A stretch of 64,000 nucleotides of DNA from Cantharellus purpuraceus (taxonomy: Eukaryota > Basidiomycota > Agaricomycetes > Cantharellales > Hydnaceae). Positions 37,440 to 48,579 of this stretch are shown here, in pieces; the first letter of the stretch is position 1, and each line of letters starts with the position of its first letter. Location: positions 124,001-188,000 of the forward strand of contig JALBUN010000009.1 in NCBI GenBank assembly GCA_025174535.1, in the 5' to 3' direction. Under the pieces are notes generated by a model that was given only the letters and a program-made list of their open reading frames with translations, ran no database searches and was not told the origin of the DNA. Made by a program: the position numbers and the translations under genes.

Positions 37440-37955
37440 TGTTATGACTATATTCATTAATGCCCAGATCCCCATCCGATCCACTCAGATCCCCACGCAT
37501 ATGAAATCTATACTCCATTTGAAAACCGCTACGTCTCCATTTACCTGTCCGATTGTCACCGCCGATTCCACCCATCCGCCTCCGGTTCCAATTGATGCAT
37601 CAGCATCACCATAGGAACCCAGACATCCGTCCCTGTCGGACTCGGACATACTCACATAAGGCCGTCGGCCTCAGAGACCCATCACTGGAGTAATTATTAT
37701 TAGATTTCAAATATGTATTTAAGTTGCCTGACTGGGGACTTCATTCCCCAGTTTGAATATCGAATCATGCCTAGCTCCTACGTCCGATCCTAACTCTCTA
37801 AGTCGTACTCCATCTCCGAAATCTCGGACACCGGTATTAGTGAGGGCGCAGCACATAAGCTGAAGCCAAGTCTGTTCCAACCCCCACGACATACTCCGAC
37901 CCCGACCCAACCTCCAATCCAAACTCCGACCCCCAATCGGACCTAGTGCATAACA
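37440..37955 (+). repeat. 5' LTR of the Gypsy element (516 bp)
   Basis: TGTTATG...GCATAACA. It contains a run of CCG/CGG triplets (about 37855-37945, e.g. TACTCCGACCCCGACCC). Most differences from the 3' LTR are CG to TG or CA. Confidence 0.9.
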
Positions 37956-38000
37956 GTATATTCAAACAGTATATTCGAACTGCCATACTCACTCCTACCA

Positions 38001-38077
38001 ATGCCACGATCCACCGCCAATTCCGAACACGCACGAATCGTCGAGGTACCCGCCCCCAGCATCGACACCATCCCCGA
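38001..38077 (+). pseudogene. gag N-terminus of the Gypsy element
   Basis: Codes MPRSTANSEHARIVEVPAPS then IDTIP and is cut by LTR sequence at 38078. The same start at 58909 has CGA changed to TGA at codon 3. Confidence 0.7.
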
Positions 38078-38263
38078 TGTATGGGAACCACCTTTTCCCT
38101 ATCAAATTCCATTTATGCAGCACCAATGTGCTATTCTTTGCTTTTCCATTCCTAAATATCAGCATATCGATGTATGGGAACCACCTTTTCCCTATCAAAT
38201 TCCATTTATGCAGCACCAATGTGCTATTCTTTGCTTTTCCATTCCTAAATATCAGCATATATT
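38078..38263 (+). repeat. 93-bp tandem duplication of an LTR terminus
   Basis: The first 93 bases of the family A LTR (TGTATGGGAACC onward) occur twice in tandem, at 38078 and 38171, each preceded by CGA. Confidence 0.9.
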
Positions 38264-39602
38264 TGATGCTTGTACCTGGAATGGACTTATTCAAATATTC
38301 TCTATTTTTCCATATTTTTTCGGGAATATTCCATGCAGAACTCAGCTCAGAATCATTTATTTCTGCTGTGCTACAGTTGTGGACCCATAGGTGCCCACAA
38401 ACCTTCACACAGCCGCCTCTCCCCTTTTGGACCAGGCATTTGGCCTGAATTCAAGCTCAGATGTCTCTGATCAATAAATATTCTCTAACTTAACAACCAC
38501 AGCCTCTCAGAGCACTATTTTCCATGCAGATCATCACATGACATGTGGCTATCCATGGCTGTCCAAACCAGTGCAGAAAACAGGGTGGACACCCTTCTTT
38601 TTGCCTGATCAGTGCCTAGTTCAGGGATCAAATCGGCTGATGGGTGATCAAATCAGGTGATTGCCTTGGAATATTCTACCTCTTTCCATAACATTCTAGC
38701 TGTTTCCCTCTATTATTAGATAGAACTTTCCAGAACCATTATTCAGCTCCTGATCAGTGTTAGCACAGTGATCAGAACCTGTGATTGGCTTGGAATATTC
38801 TACCCCTTTCTTCCACCTTCCACAACCTTCCAGTAGTTTCCATCTATTAATAGATAGAATATTCCAGAAGCATTAGTCAGCCCCTGTAAATACAATATAT
38901 AAGGAGGCCATTCTGCCTCTGAAAGAATAATATATCATCACATTCTACCCATCTTCTGCACACCAGTGTGACTAGAGTGACATACAGTGTCATCCTCTAT
39001 CTCAGTAACTGTTGATTACCAGTTCAAGGATCTTTTACAGTTGTGTAACTGTACTTGATTGCACTCAAAGTAGTGATATTCCTGCTTTGGGCGTGAGTGT
39101 AGTATCTGCCTCACGTGACTACGAATCTACAGGGTGAGATTGTCTGTCGATAGTCCTGCCATTAGTGCTCTTGTTTAAGTTACTAGTGTGTACTGCCTTT
39201 GCAGAGCATTAGAATCTTGAACTCATGTGAAGCAGTTGCTAGACTACTTCACACATTGCTGTTACCCGCTTCTGAGTGCCACTGGTTGGACGGTTGGATT
39301 CATCCACCTACTTCCTTTAGCCTCTAAGTGCATTCCCCTCTTTTTGGAATATCTGGACCCCTAAGTGTCTGTGAACTCTAGACTCTGGAAGTCTTATTCA
39401 TTTCTTGCTGCTAAGAAACATATTACCTTTCTGCGTATAGTCTGCATTGACCAATACAAAGGATTGTAACCAAAGTACAAATGTTAAATTGTTTCTGGAG
39501 TTGTGCTGCAGCAGGGTTTGATATTCTTCTCAGCTGTTCATTCATGGAATTGTGGTGATTTAGAGTTTGCCCTAACACCATAATTTTGTGGGTTCCAAAA
39601 CA
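38171..39602 (+). mobile_element. family A1 LTR (1432 bp) inside the Gypsy element
   Basis: Full-length TGTATGGGAACC...GGTTCCAAAACA. The left flank is gag, the right flank is RNase H (PILLETDASDYALA), so several kb of gag-pol are missing and no target duplication is present. Confidence 0.88.
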
Positions 39603-41597
39603 GTTCCCATCCTATTAGAGACCGACGCCTCTGACTATGCACTTGCCGCGATCCTGTCCATCATCTCTCCGGATGACGGACAAGTCCACCCGATCGCTTT
39701 TCACTCACATACATTCACACCCCCCGAACTGAACTATGACGTCCATGACAAAGAGCTCCTTGCCATATATGAAGCCTTCCAGATATGGAGACACTACCTT
39801 GAGGGTCCCTCCGATCTGGTGGACGTCATAACAGACCACAAGAACTTGGAATACTTCTCCACAATGAAACTGCTCACCTGGAGACAGGTCCGATGGTCTG
39901 AATACCTATCTCAGTTCAATCTCATTATCCGTTTCCGTCCTGGTCGACTCGGAGCAAAGCCCAACACGTTAACTAGATGATGGGACGTCTACCCTAAAGA
40001 GGGGAATAGCGACTATGCCACTGTAAACCCCCACAACTGTCATCCTGTGTTTACTAACGAGCAGCTGGCATTGTCCCTACGAGCATCCACCCTCATGACT
40101 CCCACTCTCCAAGCTGTCACCATTATGGACATCGACCAACTCCACTCCGACATCCACTCATCACTCTGATCTGATCCTGTTGCAGTTAAACACTTGGACA
40201 ACCCTTCCAATCCGAAATGGTCACTTGACCCCAAAGGACACCTCCAACACAACAACTGGATATACGTCCCCGACGCCAACAGCCTCTGACTCCGAGTTTT
40301 GCAGTATTATCATGATCACCCGATCTCTGGCCACTTCGGGCAAAATCGCACACAAGGATTAATCCGATGAGACTATGTATGGCCAAAAATGTGGGAATAC
40401 ATTCAACACTACTGTAACTCCTGCACCACATGTATGCGCTCAAAATCGCAAAGGCACAAACCCTACGGAACACTCAAACAACTTCCAATCCCGGAGCAAC
40501 CATGGAACTCCATCTCCATGGATTTCATAGAGAAGCTCCCCCCATCGCTCGGATATGACACCATACTCATGATTGTCAACAGGTTCACCAAACAGTCACT
40601 ATTCATTCCGACGCATGACACCATCACCTCCGCCTCGCTAGCTAAATTGTTCGTTCTCCACATATTCTCTAAACATGGAGTCCCGTCGCATGTCACATCC
40701 GATCGGGGCTTGGAGTTCGTGTCCTCCTTCTTCCGCACATTAGGAAAGGCTCTCGATATGAAGCTCCATTTCACCTCCGGATACCACCCTGAAGGAGACG
40801 GACAAACGGAACAAATGAATCAGTCACTGGAACAATATCTCCGAATCTATTGTAACTATCAACAAGACAACTGGGCTGATCTACTTCCAATCGCAGAGTT
40901 TGCCTACAACAACGCTCCAAATGCGACTACCGGCATCTCTCCGTTCTTTGCTAATAAAGGCTACCATCTGAACATCTCCGTCCACGCTGAGAAAGAACTT
41001 GCCTCCACCAAAGCCCACCAATTTGTAACCGACCTCGATCAACTACACCAACATCTCTGAGAGACCATCTCCGATGCCCAGAAACAATATCAAGTCTCCA
41101 CAGACCGACGCTGCATTCCGGCTCTGGACCTGCAAATCGGAGACAAAGTATTCGTTAAGGCCAAACACTTCCAGACCACCCATCCATCGAAGAAACTCTC
41201 CGAGAGATACTTAGGTCCTTATGAGGTCATTGCTTGCGCGGGCAGCAGGTCTTTCACCCTCCGCCTCCCAGACCACTTCCGAGCAGTTCATCCGGTCTTC
41301 CATATATCAATGCTTGAACCCGCTACTACAAACGAGATCTCTGGTCGCACGCAACCTCCACCTCCCCCAATCATCATCGAAGGAGACAATGAATATGAGA
41401 TACCTGAGATCCTGGACTCGAAGATCGACCGTTGATACAAGTGCAAGCTCCAGTACTTAGTCAAATGGACTGGATATGAAGGCACTGATGAAGAGTCTTC
41501 ATGGATCTCCGCATCTGAACTCGATCACACATCCAAATCTGTCTCTGATTTTCACTCCGCTTATCCAGACAAACCTGGCCCTCTTATGAATCTTTAA
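39603..41597 (+). pseudogene. Gypsy RNase H, integrase and chromodomain
   Basis: RNase H: LLETDASDYALA, ELNYDVHDKELLAIYEAF and ITDHKNLEYF. Integrase: zinc-binding H...H then CNSCTTCMRSK; catalytic core with MDFIEKLPPS, TSDRGLEFVSSFF and NQSLEQYLR (D, D, E). GPY/F-like region YLGPYEVI and FHISMLEP, then a chromodomain LQYLVKWTGYEGTDEESSWI, which places the element among chromoviruses. Six in-frame TGA codons interrupt it (near 39978, 40168, 40287, 40367, 41057 and 41434); I found no TAA or TAG. At least four fall where chromoviral relatives have arginine (e.g. LTR-R-WDVYPKEG). RT is absent. Confidence 0.88.
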
Positions 41598-42757
41598 GTT
41601 CGATTACTAATGCTAATTCTATTATTTCGCATCACCACTTTATTACAAGTCAAGGGAAATTACCAGCCTGCTCAAAAAAAAAAACTCCAAAGGAATATCA
41701 CTCCGCCTCATTCTTTCTCCGTTCCAAAATTTATAATCATTTTCATCTTTATTTTATACATCGCGTTTCCTTTTCCCCTTTCCCTTATCTACCTCAGGCT
41801 CCGTCTCTGACACCGTCTCCAACTCCTCATCACTCTCTACATCCGACACCCAATCCTTCTCATCTCCCATGTCCAAATCCTCGTCCAACGGGGCCATGAA
41901 CTTCCGCAACCGACATAACTCGGCTGTCCGACAACCCTCCAGAACCTCCTTCCGTTTCATCGTCCTCACCAAGTCTACTAACAACCCCTCCGTCCGCTGA
42001 AGGTGCTCTGACTGCAGGTTAACCAGCCTGATAAGCTGGCCCACGGTGCTATTGGGCGCAGAGACGCGCCCCGTACCTGCACCGGTCGTTGCCCCTTCCG
42101 ATCCGACGCCGCTACCCCCGGCTGCCACAGCACCCATCTCCGTCCACCTCTTTTTGGTCGGACGACCCTCCGATTCCTTCTCTGCCCCTCCTTGTACCAC
42201 TAGTCGGGGCTTGACGCTCCGACTCTGGGGATTGAACTTTCCATCAATCCTACACCCTCCTTTCTGACCCTGACAACGATCGCAGGACCGAAGGCGGTGA
42301 GTTGGGCTGGTAGGCCACACGCACTCCACACCCGCATCATGACATAAGTCGCAAGTTATGCTGGGTCCGCCAAATGGCTCTGTTGGAGCCAGAGCCTTGG
42401 GTGGTCCGCCCCTCCTTGCTGTGGCCTCCAAGCATTCCCTCTCCTCCTCCTTGTCCTGCTGTTCTGCCGCCGCCTTCTCCATCTCACGCTTGCGAAGCTG
42501 GATCGCCGACCTTGCGACATGCAGCTCCTTCTTACGGGTTGCCAACACGCAACTCTCCGCCTTGCACCATATGACCCTCCAGTCCGCCTCCCGCTTCTCC
42601 ATATCAGCACTCGGGTAGGCCTTCAGTGAAAAGACCGCGACGTCGAGGTTCTTCTTGGTGGTAGCGGCATAGAGCTCCGCTCTTTTGTGAGCCTCAACTG
42701 CAGCTACCCAAGCCATCTCCTCGTAAGAATTCGAAGTAGGATCCAGCTCCGCATCCG

Positions 42758-44175
42758 TTGTCGGTTCGCTTAAGGAATAGATCCTATAAGCCTGCGCGCA
42801 ACGGTCCTAGCAAACAGACGGTGTGTAACGCAGTTGTTCAGCACTCCAAAGATCAATCAGGGCGAGGGGTACGTAACAGGGAAGTGGGATAGTGCTCTGT
42901 GGTTGGATGAGGATGGGAGCAAAAGGTCGGTCCCGATGGCTGATCGTGCTCTGTGACTGGATGACAATGCGGAGCCCGGTTGGGAGGTACGCGAAAGCTG
43001 GTTTCAAGAGAAGCAACCTCTCGGTGGAGGAGGGAAATCTGATCGTGGAACCAAGGTGCTTTACCTTAGTGTAGAGATGATGGATTGTGATGTAGAGCGT
43101 AGAGCGTAGACTTAGAGCGTGGACTTTGACTTTAGAGCGTTGGCTGAAAACTTGTTTATTTATTCCAAAGGCGAAAACTAGCGCCCTTTTATATACAAAT
43201 CCCCAGGGCACAACGACACAATATGAGGAGCAAATGATGCGATATGATGCAAGAAATGCTGATCAAGCCAGCTGACGAAGCGTGTGAAGTTGAACTACTA
43301 AAGGGGAAATCATGGAGAAATGAAACGACAGATAGGGGTAATCTTTGTAAGAATAGGGGGTGATGAGTAATAAAAGAACCAAAAATAGAACAAGGATGAG
43401 TAAGTCGTGTATGAATGAATTAAAAGATGAAACAGGGGTGAGTCATATAAAAGAACAATAGAAACGTCCACCAATACCATCTTCCCTACGGCTCCGAAGG
43501 TTAATTGACCCTGAGTCACATGAGGACTTCAGTCAGCATCCACAACAAATACTCCTTATTGTCTTAGTGATCCGTCTCCATATGGTATCCCGCTCCAAGA
43601 GTATTTGGTCCCTTTGCCTGACACGATGTAACCTGAGTCGGATTGAAGTGGGAGGATAGGTCGGCAATGGCGACTGAAATTCTACCTCACGTTCGACTCT
43701 TCTATCCGTGTTACGATATAGAGGTGAAATGTCGAGGAATGTATATGGTTCAACGGAATTGTGAAAGAATATGGGATCGCCAATGGCATAAGAGAGACAT
43801 GGTGGGGATCTTGGACGTTGAAAGAGTTTTGGAAGTATTTTGACACGTGGAGGTGGCTTAACATGCCCGTGGAGCTCGGCGTATTTTTGATAGTCCTCTG
43901 TGTCCAGAGACCAGTGTGACGTATTATTAGAAGTGATGTTGGAGAGGGGAATAGAATGGGAAGCCATGTGAATGATGATGAAAGGATCGGTGTGAATAGA
44001 AGGCTGATAATGATCGATGGCGATGAAACACGAGTGACGATCGATGGCTAGAATTAGAGACTGAGGTGGAGAGGGAGTTGCGGCGCTATTTAAAAGTTGA
44101 TACGAAAAGACGCTGGCGGAGTTGGACTGTCAGAGTGGTTCGATATGCGTCCTCGATGCGTCCTGGCTCGTCACC
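42758..44175 (-). mobile_element. ~1.4-kb insertion in the antisense ORF, LTR-like
   Basis: Compared with copy 1, the sequence around GCATCCGTCCCAACATCC is split here. The insert has, on the minus strand, TATATAAAAGGGCGC near 43185-43197 followed by AATAAATAAA near 43155, the promoter/poly(A) layout of an LTR. A minus-strand frame of 144 codons (43967-43533) has no recognisable domain. Boundaries are approximate and no clear target duplication was found. Confidence 0.5.
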
Positions 44176-44628
44176 ATCCCAACATCCATGCCTGCCTTGG
44201 GCTCCACATTTGCATCAAGCTCCATATTGGCATCGGGATCCGCTTCCACCTCTGCCCTCTCCGTCTCCACCACATCATCTTCCTCAGCTGCCCCCAACTC
44301 AAATAAGGGCCGTGCCCGCAGACATAACAGCGAGTCCTCCACAGTGACAGTCCTCAAACGAGTCGTCTCCATCCGTGTAACGGAGATGATGGCGACTTCT
44401 GGGGTCCCTGGCCATATGGGCACGCTTGGACTTCCTGGGTGGCTGGTTTTCCCTGCCCCAGTCACCTCCTCCTCTACCTCCATGGCCGCCTCTAACTCAT
44501 GCACCTGCTCCTCCACTTCCTTCAGTCTCGCAGCCTCCATTGCTGCCACAAGTTCCTTCACCATGCGGGCCCTCTCTGCCTTCACTTCCTCCTCTTTCCT
44601 TCTCCGTTCCGTTTTTGCCACCTCTTTC

Positions 44629-44766
44629 CGTCGCTGCTCCTCCTCCTCCTTCCGTCTCCGTTCTGCCTCCTCCTCCTCCTTCCGTCTCCGTTCTGCCTCC
44701 TCCTCCTCCTTCCGTCTCCATTCCGCTTCCTCCTCCTCTTTCCGTTTCCGCTCCTCCTCCTCTTCC
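44629..44766 (-). repeat. 30-bp coding minisatellite in copy 2
   Basis: About four to five units of the same 30-bp repeat as at 16424-16646, coding AERRRKEEEE. Confidence 0.75.
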
Positions 44767-44972
44767 TTCCGTCGGGCCAAGAGCAACTGCTCAAGCTCGG
44801 CCACGCTCATGCTTGCCAAAGGGTTTGACATCGTTGAGGATAAGACTTCAATCATGCCCCTCCTTTTATACATCTCCAGACCCCCAGCATAACTCCGACC
44901 GCGCCCAATCGTCTCACCTATTCAATCCATGGACATGAGGCCTCAGGGGCTCGGCCTTAAATGGAGAGATAC

Positions 44973-46316
44973 TGTTATGACTATATTCATTAATGCCCAG
45001 ATCCCCGTCCAATCCACTCAGATCCCCACGCATATGAAATCTATACTCCATTTGGAAACCGCTACGTCTCCATTTACCTGTCCGATTGTCACCGCCGATT
45101 CCACCCATCTGCCTCTGGTTCTGATTGATGCATCAGCATCACCATAGGAACCCGGACATCCGTCCCCGTCGGACTCAGACATACTCATGTAAGGCCGTTG
45201 GCCTCAGAGACCCATCACTGGAGTAATTATTATTAGATTTCAAATATGTATTTAAGTTGCCCGACTGGGGACTTCATTCCCCAGTTTGAATATCGAATCA
45301 TGCCTAGCTCCTATGTCCGATCCTAACTCTGTAAGTCATACTCCGTCTCCGAAATCTCGGACACCGGTATTAGTGAGGGTGCAGCACATAAGCTGAAGCT
45401 AAGTCCGTTCTGACCCCCATGACGTACTCCGACTCCGACCCAACCTCCGATCCAAACTCCGACCCCCAATCCTGTCAAGAATTTATTCAAGTAATATTAC
45501 AATCTATTGGAGCAAGAAGGGGGAGTTTTATGATAAGGAAAAGTTGTGAAAAGTTTGGGAATTTTTTGATTAAGGGATGAGGAGGAGGTGTTTTTCGATT
45601 TTATTTTGTGAGCCATCCTTTTGTTCTACGGGGGTGGCTACTACTCAAAAAGGGAGGTATTATGATGATTTTCATTCGTCATAAACCTCAAGTCAAACGG
45701 GTAAAAATTCCTTTCTCTATAAAAAGTTTTTCCCCATGACATCACATATTATCAGTATCCACATCATTTCTTTTATCATATGTTTCAATCTTACTAAAAG
45801 GCTTTTTTATCATGTGATTGTCAAATTGTATATTAACTACAACTGTGTATGAGTATCAAAAACGAGATTCACTACTTTTAATCCCTTCCAAGCTGCAAAC
45901 AAACAGCTTGTGTCAACTTTCTGTTGTTCCTGGAATAACTCCTAAACGACCTATTCGATTTGAAATCTTTGCATATCCCATTAGGATATTGCATCAACTA
46001 TTTCTATCTCAAATTACGAACGATTTGGATCATTACATCCATTTCTATTAAGCAAACACTTTTTCAAAGTGTTGCTATTCCCATTTCTGCTCAAATATTT
46101 TGCAGAAGTCCCAGTTCTTAACCAAATATTCTGATATTTGGTAACATTACTCTACTAAACAACACCTTTCCATTGACCCCACATATATCTGCATCCTTGC
46201 AGCAATTGCTCCCCTATTCAAAAATCTACTTCGCCACCATCCCTCACCTTCATCTTACACTCACCCACAACACCCCTCCATATCTTTTCTTAACAAATCG
46301 GACCTAGTGCGTAACA
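44973..46316 (+). repeat. 3' LTR of the Gypsy element, with an insertion
   Basis: TGTTATGACT...GTGCGTAACA. Without the insertion at 45473-46295 it is 521 bp, close to the 516-bp 5' LTR. CCG triplets cluster at 45420-45470. Confidence 0.88.
45473..46295 (+). mobile_element. solo LTR of another family (823 bp)
   Basis: TGTCAAGAATTT...CTTTTCTTAACA; the flanks AATCC and AATCG differ by one base, and the 5' LTR shows the uninterrupted site CAATCGG. AT-rich and non-coding. Confidence 0.7.
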
Positions 46317-47250
46317 CCCTGTAGATTCATAGTCACGCAAGGTAGATACTACACTCACACCCAAAGCAGGACAATCACTACTTCAAGTGCAATCAAATAC
46401 AGTTACACAACTGTAAGCAACCCTTGAACTGGACAATCAACAGTTACTGAGATAGAGGATGACACTGTATGTCACTCTAGTCACACTGATGTGCAAATGA
46501 TGGGGTAGAAATGGTTATTTATTCAGAGGCAGAATGGGCTCCTTTTATATTGTATTTACAGGAGCTGACTAATACTACTGGAAACTTCTACCTATTAATA
46601 GATGGAAACTACTGGAAGCTAGTGGAATATGTGAGAAGGGGGTGGAAGTTTCCTAGCCAATGAGCTGCTTGGATTTGCTCTGACTCATGGCATGAGTCAT
46701 GGATGGAGTCATAGTATGAGTAATCACAGGAGTCATGGTATGAGTCATGGCAGGAGTCATTGCATGAGTCACCATTACTCAAATAACTCGGTCAATACTT
46801 CATTTCCCAGGCTGATCAGCACAGCTATGGGTAGGCACAGCTTCTATTGAACTCTCCACCAAAAATGGAGTCAGGAGGTGCAGTGGTTGCGAAGATATTG
46901 AGGATTTACTGGCAGTGGTGACCAGATTGAGTTGGAGATTGAAATGAGTCATGTGATTGAAAATGAGTCAGTTGTCCAGGTGACTCTGGCTGACTTTGAA
47001 GCTGCTGACATCTGTGAATGTTTGTGGGTCCATGTGGGTCCCAAAACTTTGCCCAGCAGAACAATAAGTTTGTAGACTCATTTCTGCATGGAAAATTCCT
47101 GAAAAAATATGAAAAAATAGAGAATATTTGAATGGCCCTGAATCAAGAGAAAGCAGCAGATATATGCTGATATTGTAAGGCCATAAAGCGAAATTGTACA
47201 GTTTTGGGACTTTAAACAAGATCTTTTAAGGGATAACCAGTTCCCCTACA

Positions 47251-47629
47251 CAATCACAGGTTCTGATCACTGCATTAACACTGATCAGGAGCTGAATAGT
47301 GGTTCTGGAAAGTTCTATATAATAGAAGGAAACAGCTAGAATATTATAGAAAGGGGTGGAATATTCCAGGGTGATCACCTGATTTGACCACCCATCGGCT
47401 GATCTGATCCCTGAACTGGGCACTGATCAGGCAAAAAGAAGGGTGTCCACCCTGTTTTCTGCACTGGTTTGGACAGCCATGGATAGCCACATCTCAGGTG
47501 ATGATCTCCATGGAAAATAGTGCCCTGAGAGGCTGTGGTTGTCAAGTTACAGAATATTTATTGATCAGAGACATCTGAGCTTGAATTCAGGCTGAATGCC
47601 TGGTCCAAAGGTGGAGAGCCGGCTGTGAG
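47251..47629 (-). mobile_element. family A1 LTR fragment (U3 part)
   Basis: Matches the minus strand of the U3 region of 13120-14551 (TGATCA palindromes, GGGTGTCCACCCTGTTTTC). Both ends are truncated. Confidence 0.75.
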
Positions 47630-47639
47630 AGTTCCCTCT

Positions 47640-48040
47640 AAATAAGATAGAGCATAAGTAGATTCAGCACTATCATTGGAGAATGCATCAGGACAGACAT
47701 GGAAATTGAGTACATTGCATAAGGAAGGGATGGTGTTTGCAGGAATTAGATCCACCAAAGGTATCTGGCTCTTGGACCTTGGTTTGAGTAGTGGAGTTAG
47801 CCAACATACTGAGGGCTTCTGCAAGGTTAGGGACAGGGATGGATGAGGGATTGGCTGGAGGAGTGCCTTCCTGGAGTTCAGCCTTGAGCTCCTGATTGGA
47901 AGCTGGGGCTTCTCCAGGGACTTCTTCAATGGTGGCAGGTTGTACTCCTGCTTGAATAGAGGTTTGGGTGCTTCAGGAGGGCATGATGATTGAGGGTAGG
48001 AGTTCATATATACTGTTAAGTGGCTGGAAACAGAGTTCAA
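47640..48040 (-). pseudogene. retrotransposon gag fragment
   Basis: The minus strand reads VLNFHVCPDAFSNDSAESTY then ALSYLEGT, matching the Retrotrans_gag core (FxxxPxxFxxDxxKxxYALSYLxG). It is shorter and more diverged than the gag at 59179-59418 and has no pol nearby. Confidence 0.5.
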
Positions 48041-48579
48041 GGAGGTAACTGGATTTTGGATGCTAGCAATATATGAAAGGGGACTTTACTGTTCCAGTTC
48101 AACTGGAGACAGTGTGGTTCAATAACCCTTGAGTCAGATTGAGTGGACTTGGCTTCAACTTGTGTGTTGCACCCCCTTGGATTGTTGGTCCAATATTTTA
48201 GAGTTTGGAGGTACAGAGTTGGATCAGGGATCCAGAGTTCAACTTGTTAAGAAGCTAGCAACCAAGAGGATGATGGGGTCAAACTTAGTCAATATACAAA
48301 CTACTGTAGCATACAGAAAATAGCCCATATGAGTATACAAAGAATTGAATGAGAAAACTAAAGTGGGAGAACAATAAGGCAGATAGAGGGTATACAGAAA
48401 GGAGTTTGGAGTTCAGTCTCAAGTCCAAACCATAATTAATCAATATGAAAATGAAGGTTATTGTAACCCATAACCAGGAAACTACTTATCAAGAGAACAA
48501 TAGATGGAGTTTGGGGTTGTCAGAGATGGAGTTGATGGACATGGAGTAGGAGGAGGTGGAGATGGAGCCTGGAGATTGG
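48041..48579. other. no recognisable gene
   Basis: Between the gag fragment and the Copia RNase H remnant; only short frames. Confidence 0.35.

Larger units (their letters stand above)
41754..44831 (-). pseudogene. Gypsy antisense ORF, copy 2: coiled coil plus Zn2Cys6-like cluster
   Basis: The N-terminal part (44831 to ~44176) starts MSNPLASMSVAELEQLLLA, continues as an E/R/K coiled coil, then a Ser/Pro linker (SHPGSPSVPIWPGTPEV) and an acidic region. An insertion of ~1.4 kb follows. The C-terminal part (42716-41754, 320 residues, no stops) has a coiled coil, GGPPKALAPTEPFGGP, then CDLCHDAGVEC, 12 residues, CDRCQGQKGGC: exactly C-x2-C-x6-C-x12-C-x2-C-x6-C. A leucine-rich helix (LIRLVNLQSEHLQRTEGLL) could dimerise, and the tail is acidic and ends in basic KGKGKRKRDV, a possible nuclear signal. 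Spacing fits Gal4-type clusters, though the usual basic residues in the first loop are few. It lies head-on to pol, 100-140 bp from the 3' LTR. Confidence 0.7.
37440..46316 (+). mobile_element. Gypsy chromovirus, family B, complete ends, decayed
   Basis: Starts TGTTATGACTATATTC, ends TAGTGCGTAACA, with the 5-bp duplication CCCTG. Order: 5' LTR (37440-37955), first 26 codons of gag, a family A LTR replacing the rest of gag, protease and most of reverse transcriptase, then RNase H, integrase and chromodomain on plus (39603-41597), an antisense ORF on minus (41754-44831), and the 3' LTR (44973-46316). No tRNA primer site was recognised after the 5' LTR. It cannot move by itself. Confidence 0.85.
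36973..47250 (-). mobile_element. family A2 LTR split by an 8.9-kb Gypsy insertion
   Basis: The LTR occupies 36973-37439 and 46317-47250 (~1.4 kb together) and ends TTCCCCTACA. The join is proven by the target duplication CCCTG (37435-37439, 46317-46321) on either side of the Gypsy element. Four perfect TGACTCA-type sites lie at 46682-46775. Its own outer flanks do not match, so one side has been rearranged. Confidence 0.85.

Noticed and set aside
39603..41597. Repeated in-frame TGA codons as possible recoding (Trp or Sec)
   Set aside because: Most align with conserved arginine, and a CGA version of one exists in another gag copy, so C-to-T mutation explains them; no recoding signal was seen.
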